The notes below the pieces were generated by a model. That model worked only from the letters and a program-made list of their open reading frames with translations. It did not search any database and was not told the DNA's origin. Made by a program: the position numbers and the translations under genes. A stretch of DNA of 51,884 nt from an uncultured Caryophanales bacterium (GTDB taxonomy: Bacteria; Bacillota_I; Bacilli_A; RF39; UBA660), in the NCBI GenBank assembly GCA_948442255.1, contig CAOJRT010000007.1, forward strand, positions 1 to 51,884, in the 5' to 3' direction. Positions 9,530 to 17,559 of this stretch are shown in pieces (within the stretch, counting starts at the first letter, position 1; each line of letters starts with the position of its first letter).

Positions 9530-11025
9530 TAGTAAGCAATTACATATGGTGTGGTGCTAGAACCATCTCCACTTAAAAAGACTGTAGTAGGTTTAAGTGA
9601 AATGACAGGTCTTACTCCACCACTTTCAGACACAGGTGTACGAAGAGGATGAATATCATGATATAGTCCAAATGCGTTTGCAACTAAATCTGAGCCAAAA
9701 AAGTTAGGAGAAAGTGACCAATACCACGAGCCTGTATAAAGATAGTAACTTCTATTTGAGCCAACATCATCGCTACTTATATACCCACGTCCACCCGCTA
9801 ATACTACTTCATCCACCGTAATAAGTCCGACTGGATAGATTAATGCGCCATTCCCAATATCTCCACTTACTGTAAAGATATCACTCTTTTCAGAAGCTCC
9901 TAGTTTTATTGTCGTATTAGGAACAGTCTCTGCATAATTGTCTAACTTATTCCCCCAAATACGTTGTCTTGGAGCAAAACTATAAGCCAAAGTATCCCCT
10001 GTCACATAATCTCTTTCATTATAAAACGGTGTATCTTCTAAATAAACTTGGTATTCTATTAAATTAGTAGCAAACCAAGTATCTAATACTCCTTTTATGG
10101 TAGAATCTTTTGTATTATCATCATACATATATCCTACATATTTAGGGTCATTATCTTCCGTATTAAAGGCACTTCTTCCTATCTCCGTGTCTGTTCCTGT
10201 ATTATTACATACTCCTTGATTTGGTATACCATTATAAATGAGTTTGATTCCTCCTGTGTTTGTTGTACGTATTATCTTCCAACAAAAACTCCCAAAAATG
10301 ACATTGTTATTTGTTACTTCTCCTCGATAATAGTAAATTGGATTGGCTGTATTTACTGTTCTATCTAAAGTGTATACTCCCTTTCCATTCGTATCACTTG
10401 AAATAGCCCCCAAATTAATTCCTGTATCTAATTGCGTCTCTTTAACAATTTGTTGATATAAAGAGTTTTTACTTCTGCTTACTCCTTCTCCATCATCCTG
10501 ACTATAATCTATTTTTCCTGTAAATTCAATTGTTTCAGCCACAGTTGGCAAATCGTTTGCATCTTTTATATCTTTATATTCTATTAAAACACGGATACTA
10601 TCTTTTTCTCCTGCTCTTAACAAATCATTTTCTTTTATTTCTATTCCATCTTTATAAGTAATAGTATAATTTAAATATTTTTGTTGAGATGGAGTCAAAA
10701 CCGTTTTTACTATTCCACCAATTTTAGCATCTATGGAGCCACTATTTACTATATCTACATAATACTCATAGAACTCAAGTGGATTGTTTAGTGTTAAAGA
10801 TAAAGAGATACTCAATCTATCGCTCCCTATTGTTGGCAACGTATCTCCTGTGCTTCCCTCTCTTACTACGACATTCTCAAAATGAACGTCCCAAGTTGTT
10901 TTAGCAATTTCTGTTGCCCCATTAATTTTTAGTACTTCTGATAAATAAGCTAAACCAATGCCCATAAATAAGAAACATACTAATACAATACAAATCACTT
11001 TATTTTTATTTCCCTTACTTCTCAT
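9529..11025 (-). CDS. Secreted protein with TasA/camelysin-like N-terminus and a GVRPVISL-type C-terminal domain
   Basis: A 498-residue exported protein. The N-terminus has a basic segment and a hydrophobic helix ending near AYLSEVLKINGATE, then a beta-rich part (about 35-180) of the kind found in TasA/CalY-like fibre proteins. Residues ~190-498 form a second domain ending SWYWSLSPNFFGSD ... GGVRPVISLKP, resembling DUF6273-like gut-Firmicute surface domains (family number is from memory). No LPXTG or other sorting signal is present. It has its own promoter (TTGACA-17-TATTAT) and two downstream terminators, so it is a monocistronic, probably well-expressed gene. A truncated paralogue of its last ~135 residues lies at 38100-38516. 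Function unknown; a surface-exposed structural or binding role is an inference. Confidence 0.75.
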   Translation of the reverse strand: MRSKGNKNKVICIVLVCFLFMGIGLAYLSEVLKINGATEIAKTTWDVHFENVVVREGSTGDTLPTIGSDRLSISLSLTLNNPLEFYEYYVDIVNSGSIDAKIGGIVKTVLTPSQQKYLNYTITYKDGIEIKENDLLRAGEKDSIRVLIEYKDIKDANDLPTVAETIEFTGKIDYSQDDGEGVSRSKNSLYQQIVKETQLDTGINLGAISSDTNGKGVYTLDRTVNTANPIYYYRGEVTNNNVIFGSFCWKIIRTTNTGGIKLIYNGIPNQGVCNNTGTDTEIGRSAFNTEDNDPKYVGYMYDDNTKDSTIKGVLDTWFATNLIEYQVYLEDTPFYNERDYVTGDTLAYSFAPRQRIWGNKLDNYAETVPNTTIKLGASEKSDIFTVSGDIGNGALIYPVGLITVDEVVLAGGRGYISSDDVGSNRSYYLYTGSWYWSLSPNFFGSDLVANAFGLYHDIHPLRTPVSESGGVRPVISLKPTTVFLSGDGSSTTPYVIAY

Positions 11026-11049
11026 TTATAACATCCCTTTATTATCTTA

Positions 11050-11078
11050 ATAATAACTTTTTTATCTTTATTTGTCAA
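11050..11078 (-). promoter_or_regulatory. Strong sigma-A promoter of the surface-protein gene
   Basis: TTGACA at 11073-11078, 17-nt spacer, TATTAT at 11050-11055; 25 nt from the ATG, which has AAAGGGA before it. Confidence 0.88.
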
Positions 11079-11079
11079 T

Positions 11080-11802
11080 CTAGTCTTTCCAACGCACTAA
11101 AACCTCTTCCTCTATAAGAGAAGCATCAAAACGATAATGTGCTGTTACTTCTGCTTTTTCTAAATAATCTTCTTCTCTAACTGGTTGTCCTCCATTATGA
11201 ATGACATAAGGAATTCCGTCTTTGTTTCGACGATCCGATATGATTCCAATATGTTTTCCCTTATTTAAAACAACAATATCTCCTGGTTGAAATTCTCCAA
11301 TTTCATTGTAATCTGTTGTGAGAGATACAGCATATTTTTTTAAGAAAACATTTAAATTCATGACTCTTCTAAAATCAATATTTTTATCTCTATCTATTAC
11401 TTCTTTATAGTCTTCTGGATACTTTTTAATATCTTCATTTACCATATCTCTTAAGCTATACCCCGCTGATTTAAAGGCTCTCCATATTACATCTGTACAT
11501 ACACCTTCGTTATCTGGAGGATATGCGTTTTCATAATATTTACTTACATAGGTAGGATGATTCTCTGCATCTTTTCGAGCTCCTATAACAAAATCTGTAT
11601 AGTCATCAATCTTATCATTATCAAAATCTACTTTACTATAAATGGTTTTGATATTAAAATCACTTGCTTTAAAGTATTCTTTTTCAATTAAATTATAATA
11701 ATCCATTATAAATAAAGTAATTAGACAGATAAAAACAATACTTATAATAAGTATAAATGTTCTTAGTACTTTCTTTTTTAGTTCATCTTTTATCTCGTTC
11801 AT
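11080..11802 (-). CDS. DUF1287 family membrane-anchored NlpC/P60-like protein
   Basis: About 240 residues with one N-terminal transmembrane helix (~12-34) and an outside domain of the DUF1287 family. Visible features are a calcium-loop-like DFDNDKIDDYTDFV, the putative catalytic Cys in GVCTDVIWRAF, and histidines in KHIGIISD and VIHNGG, a Cys-His arrangement like papain-fold NlpC/P60 hydrolases. A cell-wall hydrolase role is inferred only. The ATG is preceded by AGAAAGAG; a TTG two codons upstream is less likely. It precedes the surface-protein gene, whose promoter starts right at its stop codon. Confidence 0.8.
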   Translation of the reverse strand: MNEIKDELKKKVLRTFILIISIVFICLITLFIMDYYNLIEKEYFKASDFNIKTIYSKVDFDNDKIDDYTDFVIGARKDAENHPTYVSKYYENAYPPDNEGVCTDVIWRAFKSAGYSLRDMVNEDIKKYPEDYKEVIDRDKNIDFRRVMNLNVFLKKYAVSLTTDYNEIGEFQPGDIVVLNKGKHIGIISDRRNKDGIPYVIHNGGQPVREEDYLEKAEVTAHYRFDASLIEEEVLVRWKD

Positions 11803-11835
11803 AGGCAACTCTTTCTATCTTTATTATACAAAAGA

Positions 11836-11858
11836 AAAAAACACTTTAAAAGTATTTT
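11836..11858 (-). terminator. Terminator after the YwaF-like gene
   Basis: AAAATACTT, TTA loop, AAGTGTTTT followed by a T-run on the minus strand; one G-T wobble. Confidence 0.65.
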
Positions 11859-11861
11859 ATT

Positions 11862-12596
11862 TTATTTTTTTAATTCTTTGTTTCTCGTTACAATTAAGAA
11901 GCGATATATGAATAAAGAGATAAGTAATCCTAATACTTCTAATACTAAAAGAGGAGGAAATTTCTCGATAAAGGGATATAGCTCTACTACATTTTCTGGG
12001 ATATAGTTTGTAAAAATATAGTTTGTATTTAATAGATTATTAAAGGGATAAACAATAAGTAATAGGACATTTAATAAGATAAAAGTTTTTATATAATCTT
12101 TTTTTGTTACTTTATATCCTAAGGCATAATAAGAAAACAAGGATATGTTCATAAAGAAATGATGGGATATTATAAGTTGCCAGAAATTAAAATTGTCTAT
12201 TGTAGAGACTAAATCTGGCCATAATATAGCTGGGATTGGCCCAATAAAGCACATGAATATCGTTAGTTTTAAAATACTTTCTTTTTTAAAAAGAATTCCA
12301 ATCATGAATAAGTAATTGGCTATAAAGCATAGATGGAAAGGAAGCATATTTTCATAATCAAAGGAACCATAATATATATTACCCACTGTATAAATTATCA
12401 TATTTAATAGTAGTATGATGGCACTTACTTTTAGGATTTTGATGCTTTTTTCTTTGGGTATTTTTGCTATTTTGTTTCTTTTCATTATAATGATTATCAT
12501 AGCTAGGATGGCAGAAAATGTAAATAGGTTATGAATAAAACCAAAAGGTTTAAATAAAAAAACAGGGTTTTCATTGACAAAAAATTCTCTAATCAT
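11862..12596 (-). CDS. YwaF/TIGR02206-type integral membrane protein
   Basis: 244 residues with seven or so hydrophobic segments. The pattern LPFHLCFIANYLFMIGILF in the middle, with YGSFDYENMLPFHLC ahead of it and IISHHFFMNISL later, matches the YwaF (TIGR02206) membrane family, whose biochemical role is not established. It is 15 nt downstream of the metal-exporter-like permease, so the two are probably one transcript, ended by the terminator just after it. Confidence 0.75.
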   Translation of the reverse strand: MIREFFVNENPVFLFKPFGFIHNLFTFSAILAMIIIIMKRNKIAKIPKEKSIKILKVSAIILLLNMIIYTVGNIYYGSFDYENMLPFHLCFIANYLFMIGILFKKESILKLTIFMCFIGPIPAILWPDLVSTIDNFNFWQLIISHHFFMNISLFSYYALGYKVTKKDYIKTFILLNVLLLIVYPFNNLLNTNYIFTNYIPENVVELYPFIEKFPPLLVLEVLGLLISLFIYRFLIVTRNKELKK

Positions 12597-12611
12597 TTTT
12601 TTACTTCCTTT

Positions 12612-13445
12612 TTAACCTATTATTTCTAATAGAATTCCTACAAATACAGCAATTAGATAAGTTATACCTAATATAGTTATATTTTCTAATTTATTTTTAT
12701 TTTCTTTCCATAATAACATGATAGCTACTCCGCTACAAGATAATAAACCTGAAAGCATCGCACCAAAATTAATCGCCCCATTTAAATATAGCTCAGTTAA
12801 AATAACACTTGATGCACAGTTAGGAATCAAACCAATTAAGCTAGATAGAAAGGGAGAAAAAAGGGAATTCTTTAATAAAAATTTTGCAACAAATTCCTCT
12901 CCAACATAATGAAAAACTATATTTAGTATAAAAGTGGTTATAAAAATAAATAGAAAGGTCTTAAATGTATGTTTCCCTGTTGCTTTTAAAAGATGATGTT
13001 CACAATCACAAGAATCATCGCAAAGTTCATTGATTTTTACTTCTTGCTTTTTATGTCTTAAAAAAAAGTCAATTAGGTAACCAAAGATAAGACCTGTAAC
13101 TAGTTTAATTCCAACTATTTTTAAAATAAGGGATGCACTTACTTGTTCGGATAATAAAATAGGCAACATCTCATCAGAAGTAGATAAATAAATGGCAATT
13201 AAAGTTCCTAACGAAATGATTCGTGTCACATAAAGATTAGTTGCTACAACGGAAAAACCGCATTGAGGAATAATGCCCAATGTACTACCTACAAATGGTC
13301 CTAGTTTGCCACTTTTTTCAATAATTTTATTTGTTTTACTACTAAATTTGTGTTCTATAATCTCAATAAGTAAAAAAGCAACGAATAAAAAAGGAAGCAA
13401 TTTTAAACTATCTAATAGGGTATCTAAGATTATTTCTTTCATCAT
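12612..13445 (-). CDS. Putative heavy-metal exporter-type permease (ArsP_2-like, 10-TM family)
   Basis: 277 residues with about eight to ten membrane helices arranged as two similar halves: SLGIIPQCGFSV-type sequence (GSTLGIIPQCGFSVVATNL) in the first and SLIGLIPNCASSVILTELY in the second. Between them is a cytosolic loop rich in Cys, Asp and His (CDDSCDCEHH), a likely metal site. This internal duplication with IPxC motifs is typical of the putative arsenic/manganese exporter family (PF11449). The transported ion cannot be told from sequence. It has its own promoter and heads a two-gene operon with the YwaF-like gene. Confidence 0.75.
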   Translation of the reverse strand: MMKEIILDTLLDSLKLLPFLFVAFLLIEIIEHKFSSKTNKIIEKSGKLGPFVGSTLGIIPQCGFSVVATNLYVTRIISLGTLIAIYLSTSDEMLPILLSEQVSASLILKIVGIKLVTGLIFGYLIDFFLRHKKQEVKINELCDDSCDCEHHLLKATGKHTFKTFLFIFITTFILNIVFHYVGEEFVAKFLLKNSLFSPFLSSLIGLIPNCASSVILTELYLNGAINFGAMLSGLLSCSGVAIMLLWKENKNKLENITILGITYLIAVFVGILLEIIG

Positions 13446-13474
13446 AATTCTTCTTTCTGCATCATTTCTTTACC

Positions 13475-13503
13475 ATTTTATAGTATCCTTCTTTATTCGT
13501 CAA
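13475..13503 (-). promoter_or_regulatory. Promoter of the permease operon
   Basis: TTGACG at 13498-13503, 17-nt spacer, TAAAAT at 13475-13480, 30 nt before the ATG. Confidence 0.65.
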
Positions 13504-13537
13504 GAAAAATGTCTTAGATAGAAACGTTCCTTTTTTA

Positions 13538-13642
13538 TTACAAACCTTTATTTATAAAGAAACTAAAAGTAAAAGAAAGTACACAAAGCAAGATAATGGT
13601 TAATATAATGAATAGATTTTTTAATTTTGACTCTTTTTCCAT
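13538..13642 (-). CDS. 34-residue single-helix membrane peptide
   Basis: An unannotated-size frame with an excellent ribosome site, GAGGAG six nt before the ATG. It encodes MEKESKLKN, then an uninterrupted hydrophobic stretch (LFIILTIILLCVLSF) and ends INKGL, i.e. a charged N-terminus plus one transmembrane helix. It lies between the CmpB-like gene (which ends in a terminator) and the permease operon, so it should have its own promoter; CATACTA at 13660-13666 resembles a forespore sigma-G/F -10. No family recognised. Confidence 0.65.
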   Translation of the reverse strand: MEKESKLKNLFIILTIILLCVLSFTFSFFINKGL

Positions 13643-13689
13643 AGCTATCTCCTCTTTTTTAGTATGTTTTATACAAGCAATCTCATACC

Positions 13690-13715
13690 AAAGAAAAAGA
13701 ATAGATTATCTATTC
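13690..13715 (-). terminator. Terminator containing the stop codon of the CmpB-like gene
   Basis: GAATAGAT-A-ATCTATTC (13699-13715) followed by TTTTTCTTT on the minus strand; the TAA stop lies in the hairpin. Confidence 0.8.
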
Positions 13716-14341
13716 CAACGATTATTAAACATATTGTTTAAATAATTCACCCCAAAATATTGGTCTAATTTTTCTTCTATCCAATTATTAGGAGAAACTC
13801 CTTTATCAAATTCTTTTCCTCGATGTACTGCTGCAAAGGATAAAAGACAATCTAAGAAAAGAAAGATAGTCATAAACTTTATAATTTGAATTCCCTCAAG
13901 AACAGGAATCCTCGCTATGCTTTTTTTTAATCTGGGATAAATTAATTTAATCCAAACAATTCCTAAAACTCCCCAGAAAAGAGAGAATAACAAGCAGATT
14001 CTTCCATTTATATTAAGAGGTTTTGAAGAATAATTCCAAGCTACAAAGCCCACAAAATATTCCATAATAAGGCTCATTGCATATTCAAGGACAGAACCCG
14101 TAATAAAGGAAGTCATGAAAATTTTTATGTAATTACTATTTCTTATTTTATAAAGCATTAATGTTAATACGATAGCTCCTACTCCATAGACTAAATTGAT
14201 AGGTCCAATAACAAAAGCAGAATGGTTTATAAAGACATTTTTTTTAATTAAAGTCCAAATTCCTTCTATTAACCAACCAAAAAAACATCCAAACAGGAAA
14301 ATAAAAAATAAATCATATAAAGTTAATTTTTCTTTTTTCAT
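13706..14341 (-). CDS. CmpB-like membrane protein (putative ABC-transporter type IV, PF06541)
   Basis: 211 residues, five or six membrane helices. Family marks are FFGWLIEGIWTLI, FINHSAFVIGPINLVYG, SVLEYAMSLIMEYFVG, WNYSSKPLNINGRICL and LFWGVLG. The same domain forms the C-terminal half of the larger protein at 25732-27276, so the genome carries at least two versions. The family name suggests a transport role but no ATPase partner is nearby and the function is unknown. Own promoter and terminator: a single-gene unit. Confidence 0.8.
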   Translation of the reverse strand: MKKEKLTLYDLFFIFLFGCFFGWLIEGIWTLIKKNVFINHSAFVIGPINLVYGVGAIVLTLMLYKIRNSNYIKIFMTSFITGSVLEYAMSLIMEYFVGFVAWNYSSKPLNINGRICLLFSLFWGVLGIVWIKLIYPRLKKSIARIPVLEGIQIIKFMTIFLFLDCLLSFAAVHRGKEFDKGVSPNNWIEEKLDQYFGVNYLNNMFNNRWNR

Positions 14342-14363
14342 CTCATCACTTCTTATTTATTTT

Positions 14364-14392
14364 ATTATAAAAAGATTTACTACTTTATGCAA
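14364..14392 (-). promoter_or_regulatory. Sigma-A promoter of the CmpB-like gene
   Basis: TTGCAT at 14387-14392, 17-nt spacer, TATAAT at 14364-14369; it overlaps the MYG1 stop codon. Confidence 0.75.
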
Positions 14393-15311
14393 CCGAATTA
14401 GTTTCTATCTCTAATGTTTTCTTGGAAAGAGCAATTGCATCTTCTAAGGTATCTGTACAAGCAAGGAAGCCTGTTGCGTGTATAAAACGAATGGTAGGAA
14501 TTTGCGTTACTTTTTTTAGTTCCTCTTCTTTTAGTCCCCACCACTCTTGTGGAAAATTAATAACAAGTGTTTTCTCTTCTTTACTGGTAGCCATTGGTTT
14601 AATATTGTATCCACCTCTATTAGAAGGAGTAATGACAATTTTTATATTTCTTGCTTTTGGATTTTTGGAATCACAAATAGCATCTTTAAATGGCATACTC
14701 TCTTGTAATACTAAGATATTGCCTACTGTCTTTTCTATTTCTTGTTCTATTATCTTCTTGGCTTTCACTCTTGCTTTTTCTTTTTTTATTAGTTGATCAA
14801 AAATTTGTTCTGCTATATCACAAGCAATTAGGAAAAACTCATCACTATCTTTTTTTTCATCCCAACATGTATTAAATAAGTCAATCACATAGTCTAAATC
14901 CATTAAACTATAATCGGCTGTTATAGTGGGAAAATTTCCGTTGTCAATTCCATCAATCTGCATTACCAATTTTTCCTCAATAATAGTAAATAATTCCTCT
15001 ATGTTCTCATTTTCTACTTTTTTTAAGTAATCACGACCAAAATCGTTCCATAGTAAGCCAAAAGAACAATATTTTATTTTTTCGTTACGCATTTTTGCTT
15101 CTTTGCCATGATGGTCATAAATACCAAGACCAATATCATAAACGATAGCATTTGGATTTCTGTTTTCTACACTTGCTACACGAGCAATTAAAGGCTTTTT
15201 TAGTAATTTCGATAAAAGAACAGTAGAAAAAACATCATCTGGATGAAATCTTCCAGTATGTGTAATTAAGTTTGCCTTCCTTGGATCTTTCGTTATTTTT
15301 CTTTTATTCAT
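14385..15311 (-). CDS. MYG1/UPF0160 family phosphohydrolase-exonuclease
   Basis: 308 residues. Motifs of the DHH-like MYG1 family are present in order: THTGRFHPDDVFSTVLL near the N-terminus (metal-binding H and DD), YDIGLGIYDHHGKEA (DHH), QIDGIDNGNFP, and the C-terminal IRFIHATGFLACTDT and FPQEWWGL. Eukaryotic MYG1 is an RNA exonuclease; bacterial members are poorly studied, so nuclease activity is inferred. AAGGAGT precedes the ATG. Its start overlaps the end of the P-type-ATPase-like gene by 8 nt, indicating translational coupling. Confidence 0.88.
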   Translation of the reverse strand: MNKRKITKDPRKANLITHTGRFHPDDVFSTVLLSKLLKKPLIARVASVENRNPNAIVYDIGLGIYDHHGKEAKMRNEKIKYCSFGLLWNDFGRDYLKKVENENIEELFTIIEEKLVMQIDGIDNGNFPTITADYSLMDLDYVIDLFNTCWDEKKDSDEFFLIACDIAEQIFDQLIKKEKARVKAKKIIEQEIEKTVGNILVLQESMPFKDAICDSKNPKARNIKIVITPSNRGGYNIKPMATSKEEKTLVINFPQEWWGLKEEELKKVTQIPTIRFIHATGFLACTDTLEDAIALSKKTLEIETNSVA

Positions 15312-16350
15312 TATTTCTTACTCCTTTTATTTTGGTGAATCTAGCTAATTTTATTAATTCTAATGGTGTGACAAAAAAGATACTTGTAATTAGACAAGCT
15401 ATATAATTTTGTACTCCTACAATAGGCTTTCTAAAAAAGAAAATTCCAATACTAGCCAGAGCAATTCCTATTATATAAATAAGCATAGCTTTTGTATTTC
15501 TACATTCTACTATATTCTTAGCTATGGCGCTATCGCTGTATTCATAAAGAGTGACAAAGAGATTACTAAATACAAATACTAGCAAGTAAATAGTAAAAGA
15601 AATTTCTACATTTTCTATATTTACTATAAAAAACATATAAGGCAAGGTAAGAGAAAATAAAACAAGTGCTACTTGCATAAAAAGGAAAAATTGTTCCTGT
15701 AACTCTTGCAAATGATCTAAGTTATATGGTCTTCTTTTCATGATATCTTTTTCACAAGGGATTTTTTTATAGACATATTCAGTTACAAATAAAGTTGTAA
15801 TTTTACAAAGTAAAGAAATTTCTATTGTGATTTTAAAAGGAAAACCTAATAACAAAAATAAAAAATAAGATATTACAATGGGTAGATACGTTGTATATAT
15901 ATAATTCTTCGCTTTCAAAAAGTTGTCGTACTCACATCTGCTCTTTTTTATTTTTTGATATATATTTTTTTCATAAGTGCTTTTTTCTTTGCTTTTGATT
16001 ACTTTAATATGTGCTTTTTTAAATAAGGAGAGTTCTTTTTTATCTATTTCTTCTTTACAATAAATTTTGTCTATCCCACTATATTCATCTTTTAAGGAAA
16101 AAGGAAGAGAAGTTGGTAACAAAAAAATAAATAAGGAAATGCTATTTATCTTATTTCCTCTTTCTAAAAAGGAAGCAATTAGAAAGTAAATAGTTGACAG
16201 AATTATACATAGAAGAAGACATCTTTTTTTTCTATTTTGTTCTTTTTTAAAAAGAGAAAGTTGTTTATTTGGTATCGTTTTTTTCCTTATTATCCCTTTT
16301 AAAACTAAGAAAAAGATTATTAAAAAGATATTTTTACCTATTGTATACAC
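15304..16350 (-). CDS. Membrane protein resembling a P-type cation ATPase without catalytic domains
   Basis: 348 residues, GTG start behind GAGGTGAG. Segments align in order with a P2-type ATPase: LLPTSLPF (76-83) like the helix-4 PEGLP; GIDKIYCKEEID (92-103) where GSxxVICSDKTGT should be, with the phosphorylated Asp motif lost; SLFKKAHIKVI (108-118) like LKKAGIKVxMITGD but lacking TGD; then FLLLGFPFKITIEISLL and EYVYKKIPCEKDIMKRRP (about 157-199) like the LGxPxPLT...EPPExDIMKRPPR block, followed by four more helices. The actuator and nucleotide-binding domains, roughly 500 residues, are missing. It is therefore unlikely to pump ATP-dependently. The frame is intact and coupled to MYG1, suggesting it is kept. 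Homology is my reading of motif order, not a search result. Confidence 0.6.
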   Translation of the reverse strand: MYTIGKNIFLIIFFLVLKGIIRKKTIPNKQLSLFKKEQNRKKRCLLLCIILSTIYFLIASFLERGNKINSISLFIFLLPTSLPFSLKDEYSGIDKIYCKEEIDKKELSLFKKAHIKVIKSKEKSTYEKNIYQKIKKSRCEYDNFLKAKNYIYTTYLPIVISYFLFLLLGFPFKITIEISLLCKITTLFVTEYVYKKIPCEKDIMKRRPYNLDHLQELQEQFFLFMQVALVLFSLTLPYMFFIVNIENVEISFTIYLLVFVFSNLFVTLYEYSDSAIAKNIVECRNTKAMLIYIIGIALASIGIFFFRKPIVGVQNYIACLITSIFFVTPLELIKLARFTKIKGVRNNE

Positions 16351-16372
16351 TTTCTCACCTCTACTTCTAACA

Positions 16373-16392
16373 AAAAAGTGCTATAGGGCACT
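16373..16392 (-). terminator. Short terminator at the end of the 158-residue gene
   Basis: AGTGC-CCTATA-GCACT followed by TTTTTTG; it includes the TAG stop and lies 23 nt before the next start, so it may act as an attenuator. Confidence 0.6.
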
Positions 16393-16857
16393 CAATTGCT
16401 TTGCTTTTTGCTTCTTTTCTTGTTTTTTTAATGTCGTTGTAAAAATTTTTTCTTCAGACGAATCAGTCTGGTTGTATTTGGTTATCGTAACAACAGATGT
16501 AACTTTATCTATTATAGTTTCACTGGTTCGAATAAGCTTTGGTTCATCTTCTACACAAAGTCTAGTGATATCCAAATAGATTCGTAGTTCTTCTTTGTTT
16601 TCCATCACATAGGCTTCTAAACAACGATTTTCTACTCTTTCGCCATCAGTTAAGGTTAGGGCACCCGTAATAGAAACCATATCTTTTTCTTTTACAGCCG
16701 TTAATGTTTTTATTTCTAGTTCTGTTATAAAGGAATCTTTTAATGGGTAAGCAGTATCACGAATCTCTTTGCAATAATTTAAAACTTTAATAATATGATC
16801 TTGGTTCTTTTTTTGTATTCCAACAAAGTTATAAATTGGTTCGTTGTGCTTTTCCAT
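16381..16857 (-). CDS. Hypothetical soluble protein (158 aa)
   Basis: Not recognised. The protein has no signal or membrane segment and is predicted mixed alpha/beta with a strongly basic C-terminal tail (LKKQEKKQKAKQLSAL). A repeated T/V/I pattern (TSVVTITKYNQT) suggests beta strands. The ATG chosen is 9 nt after AAGGAG; one two codons earlier is too close to it. A consensus sigma-A promoter lies upstream; a terminator hairpin follows, leaking perhaps into the two downstream genes. Confidence 0.6.
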   Translation of the reverse strand: MEKHNEPIYNFVGIQKKNQDHIIKVLNYCKEIRDTAYPLKDSFITELEIKTLTAVKEKDMVSITGALTLTDGERVENRCLEAYVMENKEELRIYLDITRLCVEDEPKLIRTSETIIDKVTSVVTITKYNQTDSSEEKIFTTTLKKQEKKQKAKQLSAL

Positions 16858-16981
16858 ATTCATTTACTCCTTTTTTTGTATTCCTTGTTTTTCTTCCTTC
16901 TCTTCTTTCTCCGACTTATAAAAGCAAAAAATGGTTTCTTTTTTATGATATATTTTCTCTTTTAGTTTCCATTAATAAGCT

Positions 16982-17010
16982 ACTATAACAAGGATATCTA
17001 GGGATGTCAA
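16982..17010 (-). promoter_or_regulatory. Consensus sigma-A promoter
   Basis: TTGACA at 17005-17010, 17-nt spacer, TATAGT at 16982-16987. The -35 contains the stop codon of the preceding gene. The transcript has an untranslated leader of about 120 nt, T/C-rich on the plus strand (A/G-rich RNA), in which I see no riboswitch. Confidence 0.88.
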
Positions 17011-17558
17011 TAGACGATATTGCTGTAACTTAGGATATAGGTTTCATAAGCATTGTTTAAACGAACCTCTATTATATGTTTTTTATTCGTTATAATAGTA
17101 ATCTCAGTCTTTAATGTATTTAAAGTGACTTCGTAAGAAAAGATTTTACTTGTATCATACTCTTTTATAGTAGGCGTCTTTTCTTTTATTAAAGCAAAAA
17201 TATAGTCCACCTCTAAGTAAGAGATATTTATTTCTCTTAAAACTTCTTTTTTCGTCGTTTCGTTATATGAAATTTCTTGGGGTTGTGTACATACACCTTC
17301 TTCTTTTTCTTTTTCTTTTTTTCCACTACATTTATAAGAAACAGCTGTACTGCCTATACTTGATAAAACATTGACTTTATATTCATACTGTTGATTTAAT
17401 AGTCCCTCTTGCATATTCAGTAGACTTTTCTCAACAGGGAGTTCTGTATCACTTTTCTTTTCAAACATTTTATCAGGGGCAATAAACACAATAAAGACAA
17501 GTAAAGCCAAGATAAAAAAAGCATAAATCATGAGAAAATAGTTTCTTTTCTTTTTCAT
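17007..17558 (-). CDS. Membrane-anchored hypothetical protein
   Basis: About 183 residues: a basic N-terminus (MKKKRNYF), one membrane helix (MIYAFFILALLVFIVFI) and an extracytoplasmic domain with two cysteines (YKCSGKK and GVCTQPQ) that could form a disulfide around a lysine/glutamate loop. No family recognised. An upstream GTG in the same frame is possible, but neither start has a strong ribosome site; it overlaps or abuts the fmt stop, so translation is probably coupled to fmt. Confidence 0.6.
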   Translation of the reverse strand: MKKKRNYFLMIYAFFILALLVFIVFIAPDKMFEKKSDTELPVEKSLLNMQEGLLNQQYEYKVNVLSSIGSTAVSYKCSGKKEKEKEEGVCTQPQEISYNETTKKEVLREINISYLEVDYIFALIKEKTPTIKEYDTSKIFSYEVTLNTLKTEITIITNKKHIIEVRLNNAYETYILSYSNIVY

Positions 17559-17559
17559 T

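Noticed and set aside
9529-11025. Diversity-generating retroelement target protein
   Set aside because: The C-terminal domain resembles a variable lectin-like fold, but the window has no reverse transcriptase, no template repeat and no A-specific substitution pattern between the two copies.
9529-11025. Sortase substrate for the srtB gene
   Set aside because: The protein ends TTPYVIAY with no LPXTG/NPXTN-like motif, no C-terminal helix and no basic tail.
16858-17006. Riboswitch in the long leader before the 158-residue gene
   Set aside because: The leader is purine-rich low-complexity RNA without paired elements or known aptamer motifs.
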